Below, piece after piece: positions 1-6,195 of a stretch of DNA of 6,195 nt; position 1 is the stretch's first letter, and every line of letters begins with the position of its first letter. The DNA is taken from positions 1 to 6,195 of the forward strand of contig JAMFST010000991.1 of NCBI GenBank assembly GCA_026225435.1, in the 5' to 3' direction. The position numbers and the translations under genes were made by a program. The notes beneath the pieces were generated by a model. The model was given only the letters and a program-made list of their open reading frames with translations, was not told the DNA's origin and made no database searches. This stretch comes from Labilithrix luteola. GTDB lineage: Bacteria; Myxococcota_A; Polyangia; Polyangiales; Polyangiaceae.

Positions 1-1489
1 CGCGCTCGTGAGCCCACCCCGCCGCGAGCGCTCTCTGCACGTCGGGGAGCTCGTTCAGGGCGGCGGCTTCTTCCGCGAGCGCCGGATCGTTCGTCGCCTT
101 GGCCAGATCGGTGAGCGACTTGGCGTGGGTCATCGCCAGCTTGCGCAGCCCGCCTTGTCGGTCGATGGCGCCACCGAGGAAGGCGCTATCGAGCACCTTG
201 CGCGTCGCCAGCGCCGACGCATAAGCGATGACGTCGCCGCTGCGCGAGTCCGCTAGCCGGCCGAGGTCGTCGTCGTACACGCAGGGGAGCTTCGCCGACA
301 GCTCGTGGGTGAGCCCGTAGTTGTCGGTGAGGTGCGCGGTCACGGTGAAGGCGAAGGCCTCACCGGCGATCCACGCTGGCACGGTGACCCGCATCACCTC
401 GGTGCGCGCGTCGCCGGCGCGTAGCTCGCCGAGATCGAGATCGCCCGACTCCAGCCGCCAGCGGACGTCGCCGCCCGAGGCCTCGAGCACGTGCGATGGC
501 GCAGGCGTCCCCTGGAAGGAGAGCGTCACGTCGGAGTAGACCGGATCGCCCGACGGCGGGACGATCCGCTGGATCTCCTCGACGCGCTCGGGGAGCGTGT
601 CCTTGGTGACGACGTTGCCGCCGCCGGCGCGGCCGATGGCGGCGAGCACCTTGGCGTCGGCCTTGGCGCTGGTGGAGACGACGTCGACCCCGACAGGAAT
701 TCCCGCCAGCCGCTCCAGCTCCTTCTGCGCGGCCGGGTCGGCGGGGCTCTTCCCGTCGGTCAGCACCACCACGCGCATCGAGACCTTGGCGCCCGGACGC
801 GGCTTGATCTGCGCCAGGGTCGGCCCGAGCACCCGCGGCCCGCGCAGATCCGCCAGCCGCTGCCCGACCGCCGCGGTGATGAGCGAGCGGTTCGAGGCGG
901 GGAGGAACGGCACCATCGGCTGCCCGGTGAGCGCATCGAGCACCTCCACCCGGTCGCGCGCCGCCAGCTGGGCGAGCGTCGCGGCCAGGAGCGGCACCGC
1001 GTCCTCGCCGCCGTCGACGACGATGACGACGTCCTCGCCGCTTCGCGCCGCCCCCTCGGCTGCCGGCGCGATCACATCGACCCGCACGAGCACCTCGCCC
1101 CCCCAGGACGGCACGCGGGTGTCGCTCGGGCGCAGGACGATCTCGAGCGGCGGCGCGCCGTCCTTCGAGCCCTTGGTGTCGATCTTGGTCGCGTGGCTGG
1201 TCTGGGTGAAGACGCCGCTGGCCGGGATGAGGAAGCCGATGGGCGCGCGCCACGGCTCGGTGGCGTCCTTGCTGACGTGGCGTACCGGCACGCCGTCGGC
1301 CGTCTCGCGCATCTCGAGGCCGTTGGCGGTGACGACGTTGGCGCCGTGCGCCCCCTTCTGCTGGAATTCGACGGTGCCGTCCTTGTTGAGAAACACCGGC
1401 GACGCGCAGCTGGTGACGCCCGGAACGAGACCGACGGCGATGGCCAGGTACGTAGCGAAACGTGAACGCGACTCGGCCGGCTCAGTCAC
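1..1489 (-). CDS. VWA-domain lipoprotein (3' end outside window)
   Basis: The frame is open for 496 codons from a GTG start to the window edge, with no stop reached. Residues 1-27 form a lipoprotein signal peptide: Arg at 8 and 10, a hydrophobic stretch at 11-22, then the lipobox V-T-S-C with the lipidated Cys at 28. Residues 152-310 read as a VWA fold: the first strand EDVVIVVDGGED, a later strand VVVLTDGKSP (240-249), and a final strand with IPVGVDVVSTS. A beta-rich segment follows (about 315-400, including LGELRAGD), then a helical C-terminal part (about 415-485), as in YfbK/BatA-like VWA proteins. The MIDAS motif, normally DxSxS, is D-G-G-E-D at 159-163, so metal binding may be lost or altered. 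It starts 38 bases after the kinase gene and probably shares its transcript. An in-frame ATG at 1510 is an alternative start, but GGAGG lies 10 bases before the GTG. The likely role is binding or scaffolding at the membrane or surface; the ligand is unknown. Confidence 0.8.
   Translation of the reverse strand, partial: MTEPAESRSRFATYLAIAVGLVPGVTSCASPVFLNKDGTVEFQQKGAHGANVVTANGLEMRETADGVPVRHVSKDATEPWRAPIGFLIPASGVFTQTSHATKIDTKGSKDGAPPLEIVLRPSDTRVPSWGGEVLVRVDVIAPAAEGAARSGEDVVIVVDGGEDAVPLLAATLAQLAARDRVEVLDALTGQPMVPFLPASNRSLITAAVGQRLADLRGPRVLGPTLAQIKPRPGAKVSMRVVVLTDGKSPADPAAQKELERLAGIPVGVDVVSTSAKADAKVLAAIGRAGGGNVVTKDTLPERVEEIQRIVPPSGDPVYSDVTLSFQGTPAPSHVLEASGGDVRWRLESGDLDLGELRAGDARTEVMRVTVPAWIAGEAFAFTVTAHLTDNYGLTHELSAKLPCVYDDDLGRLADSRSGDVIAYASALATRKVLDSAFLGGAIDRQGGLRKLAMTHAKSLTDLAKATNDPALAEEAAALNELPDVQRALAAGWAHER
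1409..1489 (-). other. Lipoprotein signal peptide of the VWA protein
   Basis: This encodes residues 1-27, ending just before the invariant Cys codon TGC at 1406-1408. The n-region holds two Arg residues, the h-region is FATYLAIAVGLV, and the lipobox is V-T-S-C followed by Ala. These are the standard elements for Sec export, Lgt acylation and signal peptidase II cleavage. Ala at +2 is compatible with outer-membrane sorting under the E. coli Lol rule, though that rule may not hold in myxobacteria. Confidence 0.7.
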
Positions 1490-1499
1490 AGGCTGCCGG

Positions 1500-1504
1500 C
1501 CTCC
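1500..1504 (-). promoter_or_regulatory. Ribosome binding site GGAGG before the VWA gene
   Basis: GGAGG on the minus strand lies 10 bases upstream of the GTG at 1489 and supports that start. If the in-frame ATG at 1510 were used instead, this site would be inside the coding region. The ATG has only a weak GTGA-type match before it. The spacing is slightly long, so the start choice is likely but not certain. Confidence 0.5.
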
Positions 1505-1527
1505 GCGCATGCTTCACGATGCGACGT

Positions 1528-4500
1528 CTATCCGGCGCTGTCGAGCGCGCGCAACCCCATGTCGCAATCGTCCATCACCAGGCGGTTCCCCGAGCTGCGG
1601 GCGATGTCCCGCAGCCGCTCGAACTCCAGGCGCGCCGGCTCGCGCTCCCCGCGCCGGGCGAAGAGCTGAGCCTGCAGCAATCGCCCGCCGATCACGTCCC
1701 AGGTGTAGTCGTGGGCCTCGGCGTAGCGGACACCGCGTGCCAGCTGCCGCTCCGCCTCCTGGTCGCCGTTGGCCGCGTCGAGGAAGGCGAGGAACGTGCG
1801 GTTGTGCATCGCCAGCCGTTCGTACCCGGACTCCTCGCACAGGGCGAGCGACTGCTGGAGCGCACCGTACGCCAGCGCCAGCTCCCCGCTGCGCATCAGG
1901 CTGTCCCCCTGGTTGTGCAGGTTGACGGCCACCTCGTAGGTCAGGCCGAGCGCGCGCGCCAGGTCCACGGCCTTGTCCGCCGCCGCCGCCGCCGCTTGCC
2001 AGTCGCGGGCGAAGTACTCCACCAGCCCCACGTGCTTCTGCCGCTCGCACGCCGAGGTCGCGTCGTTGGGGAGCAGCGCCTCGGCGTTGCGCAGGTAGTC
2101 GAGCGCCAGCTGCCGCTCGCCGGTGGCGGCGTAGGACTGGGCCAGGTTGATGAGCGCCTTGTGCTCCTCCTGCCGGTCGCCCGCCTCGACGACGATGTTC
2201 TGCACCCGCTCGAGTAGCTCGCGGCTCCGCTTGAAGTCCCCCTGCTGGCTGGCCAGCTCCGCCATCGTCACCAGCACCTGCTTCACCAGCGCGTCGTCTC
2301 CGCGCGCCACCCGCTCCGCCTCGCCTAGCATCGAGCGCGCCGCCTCCACGTGGTGCAGCGCGCCCAGGATTCGCCCGGCGTCGATGCGCGCCTTCACCCG
2401 TTGCGTGGCCGTGCCCGCCGCGTCGAGCCGCACCAGCACGCGGTCGCACATCTCGGTCGCCTCGGGGAGCGTGCGCACCAGACGCACCGCGAGGGCCAGC
2501 CCGGAGAGCCAGCCGGACAGCGCCTCGGGCGTGCTCGCGGCGATGTCCGACAGCTCGATGGCCCGGGCGTAGTCGCGCGCCGCCGCGTCGAACTGCTTCG
2601 CCTCGAGGCGCCGGTCGCCGCTCTTGCCGAAGTAATCGGCCGCGTGCGAGCGATCGCCCGCCTCGTAGTAGTGCGTGGCGATGCGCGCCGCCTGCTCCCA
2701 GGCCTTGGTCCCGAGGAGCTGCTCGAGCCCCGCACCGGCCGCGGCGTGCATCTCGCGCGCAGCCTGATGGGGCAGCGCATCGACCACGACCTCACGGACG
2801 ATGGGCGAGGCGAAGCGCAGCTCCGACGGCCCGGTCTGCACCACGAAATCGCGTTCCTTGAGCACCGCCAGTGAGCGCTCGAGCGCACCCAGCCCGGAGC
2901 CGACCATGGCCGCGAGGATCGCCGTGTGGATCGGATCGCCGAGCACCGCCGCTGCCTGCAAGGTGACTCGATCGGTGGGCGACAGGCGCGCGATGCGCGA
3001 GGCGACCAGGCCACGCAGCGTCTTCGGCAGCGCCAGATCCTGCCCCACCAGCTTCATGCTGGTGATGTGCCGGTCGTTCACCGCCACCGCGCGTGTCTCC
3101 ATCAGCCCCTTGAGCACCTCCTCGATGAAGAGCGGGTGCCCCCCGGCGCGCTCGCGCACGAAGGAGACGAGGCTCGCCGGCGCGTCGTCGACGCCGAGGC
3201 GCTGCTCGACGAGCCGCTCGGCGTCGTCCTCCTTCAGGTCGCGCAGATCGATGGCCGTGTGCGCCGGAAGCTTCTCCAGCGTGTGGGCGAAGCCGGCGCG
3301 GGCTGAGAAGGCGAAGACGACGCGTGCATTCTGCAACCGCTCGAAGGCGCTCTCGATGAGGGCGAAGCTGTCCGAGTCCATCGCGTGGGCCGCGTCCCAG
3401 GCGAAGGTCTGCGGGCGGTCGTCCGCCAGGCTCTGCACCATGCGGGCGAAGGCGTTGCGCAGGATGCTCTTGGCGTTGCTGCCGGCGGTGGCGGGGAGAT
3501 CGGCGCCGAGGGCGGAGAGCACCGCGGAGACCTCGTCGTCGTGCAGCCCGAGGGCGCGCAGGCGAGGCGCCACGGCGAGGATGCGCTCGAGGCTGTCGCC
3601 TTCCGCCACGCCGCAAAGTGTTTGCAACATGCACAGGATGCCGGAGAGCGGGAACTCGCGCCCGCGCGGCGGACAGGTCGCCAGGTACCAGCCGACGTTG
3701 TAGCCCCCCTTGCGAAGGCGCCGCTCGACCTCGAACAGCAGCCGCGTCTTGCCCACGCCGTGATCGCCGCGGACGGTGAGGATGCGCGCGCGTCGCTTGG
3801 TGGCGCTGGCGAGAACCTCGCCGATCCGCCGCAGCTCGTCCTTCCGACCGACGAAGCGCCCGAAGGCCTCGGCCGGACCGCGCACGTCCTTCACCAGCTG
3901 GTAGGCCGAGTTGGCGATGGTCGGCATCGGCCCGGAGGCGAGCTCCCCCGGCGGTTCCACGCTGAAGAGCGAGCGCACCTGGCGCAGCGCCGCGCTGGAG
4001 ATGGCGCAGCGCCCCTCGCGCATGCGGGCGAGCTCGCGCGCGGTCTGCACGAGGGTCGAGAGCCGGTCGTCGTCGGTCGGCTCGCCGTCGGCGCTGACGT
4101 GGATGCGCCCCACGTGCAGGCCGGCGCTCGGCTGCTCCGGCCCGTCGAGGGTCCGCAGCGCCACCAGCGCACAGCGCGTCGCCACCTCGGTGTCCCGCCC
4201 GTCCGGCTCGTCGAGCCCGAAGATGGCCGCCACCTGTTCGGGATCGCACACCACCACGCGCCCGCCGTAGCGCTCGAGGATCAAGGCGGCGCGCGCCGAC
4301 TCGTCCTCCAGATCGTCCCGGTCCTTGCGCGCCTGCCCGTTGCGCGTGCGCGCCCGCCGCGGGAGCTCGAGAGCCAGCGCCGTCACCTCGCGCCGTTCGC
4401 CGCGATCGGTCGGCCGGTCGCTCAGCTTGAGATCGGCGGTGAGCGGCCGCGACGAGGGGCCGCCGCTGTAGCTGTAGCTCTGACGGTGGTACGGCAGCTC

Positions 4501-5541
4501 GAGAGGCGTGCGATCGTTCTGCCCCAGCGAGCTCGGATCGTGATCGAAGAGCGGCCCCTCGATGCTCGCCGGCGCGATCGAGTCGTCGTCCTCGCGGAAG
4601 GTCGAGAGCAGATCGCTCAGCTGGTGCGCGCCGTAGCGCCGCCCCTGGCCGTAGAGGAAGGCGAGCAGCGCCTCGTACATCGAGCCGGCGTCCTGGTAGC
4701 GATCCTCCGGCTTGGGCGCCATCGCCGTCTTCTGGATGGCCACCAGCTCCGGCGGCGTGTCGGGGCGCAGCAGCTCCACCGGCGGGTACTCGCACGCCTG
4801 CACGCGACGCATCGTCTCGAACGTGGTCGGCGCGGAGAACGGGTTCACCCCCGCAAGGCACTCGTAGAGCACGATGCCGAGCGAGAAGAGATCGCTGCGC
4901 GGGTCGACCTCGGTGCCGCGCACCTGCTCCGGGCTCATGTAGGCGAACTTGCCCTGGATGGTCCGCGTGCTCGTGTCCTCCGACGAGGCGAACACTCCGC
5001 GCGCCTTGGCGATGCCGAAGTCGGCGACCTTCACCTCCCCCTCGAGGGACAAAAGTACGTTCTGCGGGCTGACGTCGCGGTGGACCACGCCGAGCGGCCG
5101 GTTGCTCTCGTCGCGACGGCGGTGCGCGTGATCGAGCCCCTTGGCCACCTCGGCGGCGACGTACGCCCCGGTCTCGAGAGGGAGCGGGGAGCCGGTCTTG
5201 CGCGCGCGCGTGAGCAGCGTCGCCAGGTCCGGGCCGTTCACGTACTCCATCGCCATGTAGTAGGCGTCGGCCGGTGTGGTCGTGGCGTCGTCGGTTGTAG
5301 GCGCTAGCCCGAGATCGAACACCTGGACGATGTTGGCGTGCGACAGGCGCACCGAGAGCTTCGCCTCGTGGATGAACATCTCCACGAACTCCGCCGAGCG
5401 CGCCAGCTGCGGCAAAATGCGCTTGATGACGACGACTTTCTCGAAGCCTTCCACGCCATAGCTCTTGGCCTTGAAGACCTCGGCCATCCCGCCCTGACCC
5501 AGGCGTTCCAGCAGGCGGTAGCGTCCGAAAGTCACGTCCAC
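1528..5541 (-). CDS. Ser/Thr kinase - pseudo-cyclase - ATPase - TPR fusion protein
   Basis: This is a 1337-residue multidomain signalling protein. Residues 8-295 are a PknB-type kinase: glycine loop GQGGMAEV (15-22), Lys40, Glu59, HRDVSPQN (154-161), DFG (174-176), MSPEQ (202-206) and Asp217. All core catalytic residues are present; Ser replaces the usual Lys after HRD-V, which is common in myxobacterial kinases. A low-complexity linker (about 315-380) follows. Residues 383-550 resemble a class III nucleotidyl cyclase that has lost its metal-binding Asp residues. Residues 562-870 are a STAND/AAA_16-type ATPase: FVGRKDEL (563-570), Walker A GDHGVGKT (592-599), a Walker B-like region at 712-722 with Ala at the second acidic position, and GGHPLFIEEVLKGL (800-813). 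Residues 940-1330 are helical TPR-like repeats. No signal peptide or membrane segment is seen, so it is probably cytoplasmic. The order resembles the TOMM-system kinase/cyclase fusion family and PknK-like ATPase kinases. The start is GTG at 5541, with GGGAG seven bases before it. Substrate and stimulus are unknown. Confidence 0.93.
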   Translation of the reverse strand: MDVTFGRYRLLERLGQGGMAEVFKAKSYGVEGFEKVVVIKRILPQLARSAEFVEMFIHEAKLSVRLSHANIVQVFDLGLAPTTDDATTTPADAYYMAMEYVNGPDLATLLTRARKTGSPLPLETGAYVAAEVAKGLDHAHRRRDESNRPLGVVHRDVSPQNVLLSLEGEVKVADFGIAKARGVFASSEDTSTRTIQGKFAYMSPEQVRGTEVDPRSDLFSLGIVLYECLAGVNPFSAPTTFETMRRVQACEYPPVELLRPDTPPELVAIQKTAMAPKPEDRYQDAGSMYEALLAFLYGQGRRYGAHQLSDLLSTFREDDDSIAPASIEGPLFDHDPSSLGQNDRTPLELPYHRQSYSYSGGPSSRPLTADLKLSDRPTDRGERREVTALALELPRRARTRNGQARKDRDDLEDESARAALILERYGGRVVVCDPEQVAAIFGLDEPDGRDTEVATRCALVALRTLDGPEQPSAGLHVGRIHVSADGEPTDDDRLSTLVQTARELARMREGRCAISSAALRQVRSLFSVEPPGELASGPMPTIANSAYQLVKDVRGPAEAFGRFVGRKDELRRIGEVLASATKRRARILTVRGDHGVGKTRLLFEVERRLRKGGYNVGWYLATCPPRGREFPLSGILCMLQTLCGVAEGDSLERILAVAPRLRALGLHDDEVSAVLSALGADLPATAGSNAKSILRNAFARMVQSLADDRPQTFAWDAAHAMDSDSFALIESAFERLQNARVVFAFSARAGFAHTLEKLPAHTAIDLRDLKEDDAERLVEQRLGVDDAPASLVSFVRERAGGHPLFIEEVLKGLMETRAVAVNDRHITSMKLVGQDLALPKTLRGLVASRIARLSPTDRVTLQAAAVLGDPIHTAILAAMVGSGLGALERSLAVLKERDFVVQTGPSELRFASPIVREVVVDALPHQAAREMHAAAGAGLEQLLGTKAWEQAARIATHYYEAGDRSHAADYFGKSGDRRLEAKQFDAAARDYARAIELSDIAASTPEALSGWLSGLALAVRLVRTLPEATEMCDRVLVRLDAAGTATQRVKARIDAGRILGALHHVEAARSMLGEAERVARGDDALVKQVLVTMAELASQQGDFKRSRELLERVQNIVVEAGDRQEEHKALINLAQSYAATGERQLALDYLRNAEALLPNDATSACERQKHVGLVEYFARDWQAAAAAADKAVDLARALGLTYEVAVNLHNQGDSLMRSGELALAYGALQQSLALCEESGYERLAMHNRTFLAFLDAANGDQEAERQLARGVRYAEAHDYTWDVIGGRLLQAQLFARRGEREPARLEFERLRDIARSSGNRLVMDDCDMGLRALDSAG
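1978..1995 (-). repeat. Six-copy GCG trinucleotide run (poly-Ala in TPR region)
   Basis: Six identical GCG codons in a row encode Ala 1183-1188 of the kinase fusion, inside a TPR-like helix. Uniform codon use makes the run prone to in-frame slippage. The effect would be to lengthen or shorten a helix by whole residues without breaking the frame. Confidence 0.7.
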
Positions 5542-5548
5542 GGCGTTA

Positions 5549-5553
5549 CTCCC
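5549..5553 (-). promoter_or_regulatory. Ribosome binding site GGGAG before the kinase fusion gene
   Basis: GGGAG on the minus strand is followed by a seven-base spacer and the GTG start at 5541. The first encoded residues, DVTFGRYRLLERLGQGG, place the kinase glycine loop at the normal distance from the N-terminus, so this start fits the family well. Confidence 0.65.
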
Positions 5554-5574
5554 ACGATACCACCGTCGCGCCTC

Positions 5575-5590
5575 GGTGACGTGGGTGACG
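5575..5590. promoter_or_regulatory. Paired GGTGACG direct repeats, possible operator
   Basis: Two GGTGACG copies (5575-5581 and 5584-5590) are spaced nine bases start to start. They are bracketed by CCTCGG at 5571-5576 and 5591-5596. They lie 34-49 bases upstream of the kinase fusion start, where a regulator could act. No convincing sigma70-type promoter was found beside them. The function is inferred from position only and chance is possible in such GC-rich DNA. Confidence 0.25.
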
Positions 5591-5594
5591 CCTC

Positions 5595-5649
5595 GGGGTC
5601 GGGCTCGACCCCTAACGAGAGAGGGTCGGGCTCGACCCCTAACGAGAGG
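5595..5649. repeat. Two tandem 26-bp hairpin-forming repeats
   Basis: Two identical 26-bp copies occupy 5596-5621 and 5623-5648, giving a 27-base period. Each holds an inverted repeat, GGGTCG-GGCT-CGACCC; in the first copy the stem extends to seven pairs (5595-5601 with 5606-5612). Each hairpin is followed on the plus strand by TAACGAGAG. The block begins one base after the stop codon of the upstream metallohydrolase gene. It could end or slow transcription of that gene or protect its mRNA, but there is no T-run typical of intrinsic terminators. It could also be a REP-like dispersed repeat; this window cannot show whether it recurs elsewhere. Confidence 0.85.
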
Positions 5650-6195
5650 TCACGGACGTCGATCGAGATAGACCGGGTTCGTCATCGCCAGAGGCGTGAT
5701 GGGCATGAAGGGGAGGATGTCGTCCAGCTTGCGCGTCCCGCGCGCGACGGCGAGCAGCCAGTGCGCGTTCTCGGGCAGCACCACGTCGATGTCCCCTTCG
5801 AAGCGGATGGTGCGCGCCTGCGCTTCTTCCAGCGTGCCACTCACCGGCCCCAGCTCCTCGGCGCGCGTCGGGATGGGAAGGCGCGCGAGCGAATCACCGG
5901 CGGAGACGATCTCGAGCGAGCTCACGTCCACCCACGGCGCCGCTCGTACGACCACGTGCACCGTCAGCGCGGCTCCGTGGACCACCGCGGTGTCGCCCGG
6001 GCGGACCCGTGTCGTGGCGCTGGGCACGTTCTCCGCCGGCAGGGTCAGGTCGATGTACGGACCGCTGGTGACCACCGCGCGCCCCTGCTTGATGGCGCGC
6101 ACGATGGACAGCGGCGCGCTCGCGGCCGACGCGGCGCCGAGATCGGGATCGCTGTTCTGCGGGTGGACGATGGTGCGCGGGTAGCCGGCCCACAG
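5650..6195 (-). CDS. CehA/McbA-like metallohydrolase, C-terminal part (5' end outside window)
   Basis: The last 181 codons of a gene that enters from the right edge; the stop is TGA at 5650-5652. Visible residues 4-10 read GYPRTIV. Then come APLSIVRAIKQGRAVVTSGPYIDLTL (28-52, split by the family into a helix and the GR-VVTSGP turn), a beta-rich stretch with a WVDVSSLEIVSAG segment (88-100), and the ending PLAMTNPVYLD (168-178). These match the C-terminal pattern of PHP-fold CehA/McbA family proteins, where 'GRxVVTSGP' and a terminal 'TNPIxVD' recur. In that family the metal-binding His/Asp residues sit mostly upstream, so activity cannot be judged here. A GTG at 6102 is internal, because homology-like sequence continues before it. 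Founding members hydrolyse carbaryl, but most relatives have unknown substrates. A different PHP-like hydrolase is possible. Confidence 0.68.
   Translation of the reverse strand: MWAGYPRTIVHPQNSDPDLGAASAASAPLSIVRAIKQGRAVVTSGPYIDLTLPAENVPSATTRVRPGDTAVVHGAALTVHVVVRAAPWVDVSSLEIVSAGDSLARLPIPTRAEELGPVSGTLEEAQARTIRFEGDIDVVLPENAHWLLAVARGTRKLDDILPFMPITPLAMTNPVYLDRRP

Noticed and set aside
360..1253. A 297-codon minus-strand frame within the VWA gene
   Set aside because: It is out of frame with the VWA protein, and is Arg/Gly/Ala-rich without motifs. The true frame runs off the window edge and starts with GTG.
1490..1527. Possible terminator or promoter between the kinase fusion and VWA genes
   Set aside because: The 38 bases hold only a GCATGC palindrome and the GGAGG ribosome binding site; no stable hairpin with a T-run and no promoter boxes are visible.
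491..1925. Plus-strand open frames of 324 and 442 codons over the VWA gene and the kinase 3' end
   Set aside because: The frames overlap each other and run antisense to a VWA lipoprotein with a signal peptide and clear VWA strands; their composition is that of shadow frames.
2792..4861. A 689-codon open frame on the minus strand in another frame of the kinase fusion gene
   Set aside because: Its product is almost entirely Arg/Ala/Gly/Pro, as expected for a shifted frame in GC-rich DNA; the overlapping frame carries all the conserved motifs.
5059..5082. Loss of the usual Lys in the kinase catalytic loop (HRDVSPQN rather than HRDxKxxN)
   Set aside because: This replacement is widespread in myxobacterial kinases with this loop and does not by itself mark a dead or novel kinase; Lys40, Asp156, Asn161 and DFG are all present.
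3385..5307. A 640-codon open frame on the plus strand opposite the kinase fusion
   Set aside because: It is a mirror of a GC-rich real gene: rich in Arg, Ala, His and Leu, without any recognisable domain, and it covers the well-supported kinase and ATPase motifs in antisense.
5554..5560. TATCGT as a possible -10 promoter box before the kinase gene
   Set aside because: It lies immediately beside the ribosome binding site, which would put the transcription start at or inside that site, and no -35-like hexamer sits at a proper distance.

Overview
The window is strongly GC-rich, with G/C at almost every third codon position. It carries three genes, all on the minus strand. The central protein has a PknB-type kinase with an HRD-V-S-P-Q-N catalytic loop joined to large ATPase/TPR modules. 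This combination is typical of Myxococcota (myxobacteria and relatives), so that is the most likely source. No RNA gene, insertion sequence, CRISPR array or phage gene is visible.

Layout in transcription order, right to left. (1) 6195-5650 holds the 3' end of a gene whose product resembles the C-terminal part of CehA/McbA-type PHP-fold metallohydrolases; its start and catalytic part lie outside the window. (2) 5649-5542 is a 108-base gap. It holds two perfect 26-bp tandem copies of a hairpin-forming sequence, a pair of GGTGACG direct repeats, and the ribosome binding site of the next gene. (3) 5541-1528 is one very large gene of 1337 codons. It encodes a fusion of Ser/Thr protein kinase, degenerate class III nucleotidyl cyclase, STAND/AAA-type ATPase and TPR array. 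(4) After 38 bases, 1489-1 encodes a secreted lipoprotein with a von Willebrand factor A (VWA) type domain; its 3' end lies beyond the window.

The kinase fusion and the VWA lipoprotein are close enough to be co-transcribed. The fusion looks like a soluble cytoplasmic signalling hub: TPR repeats and the ATPase module would sense or assemble, and the kinase would be the output. The lipoprotein would sit on the membrane or outside it. A functional link between them is inference from spacing only.

The most notable points are the loss of catalytic residues in three places (the cyclase metal sites, the second acidic Walker B residue of the ATPase, and the MIDAS serines of the VWA domain) and the tandem hairpin repeat between genes. 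The kinase/cyclase/ATPase architecture resembles the 'TOMM system kinase/cyclase fusion' proteins, but no peptide-modification genes are visible here. I do not see proof of a wholly new system.
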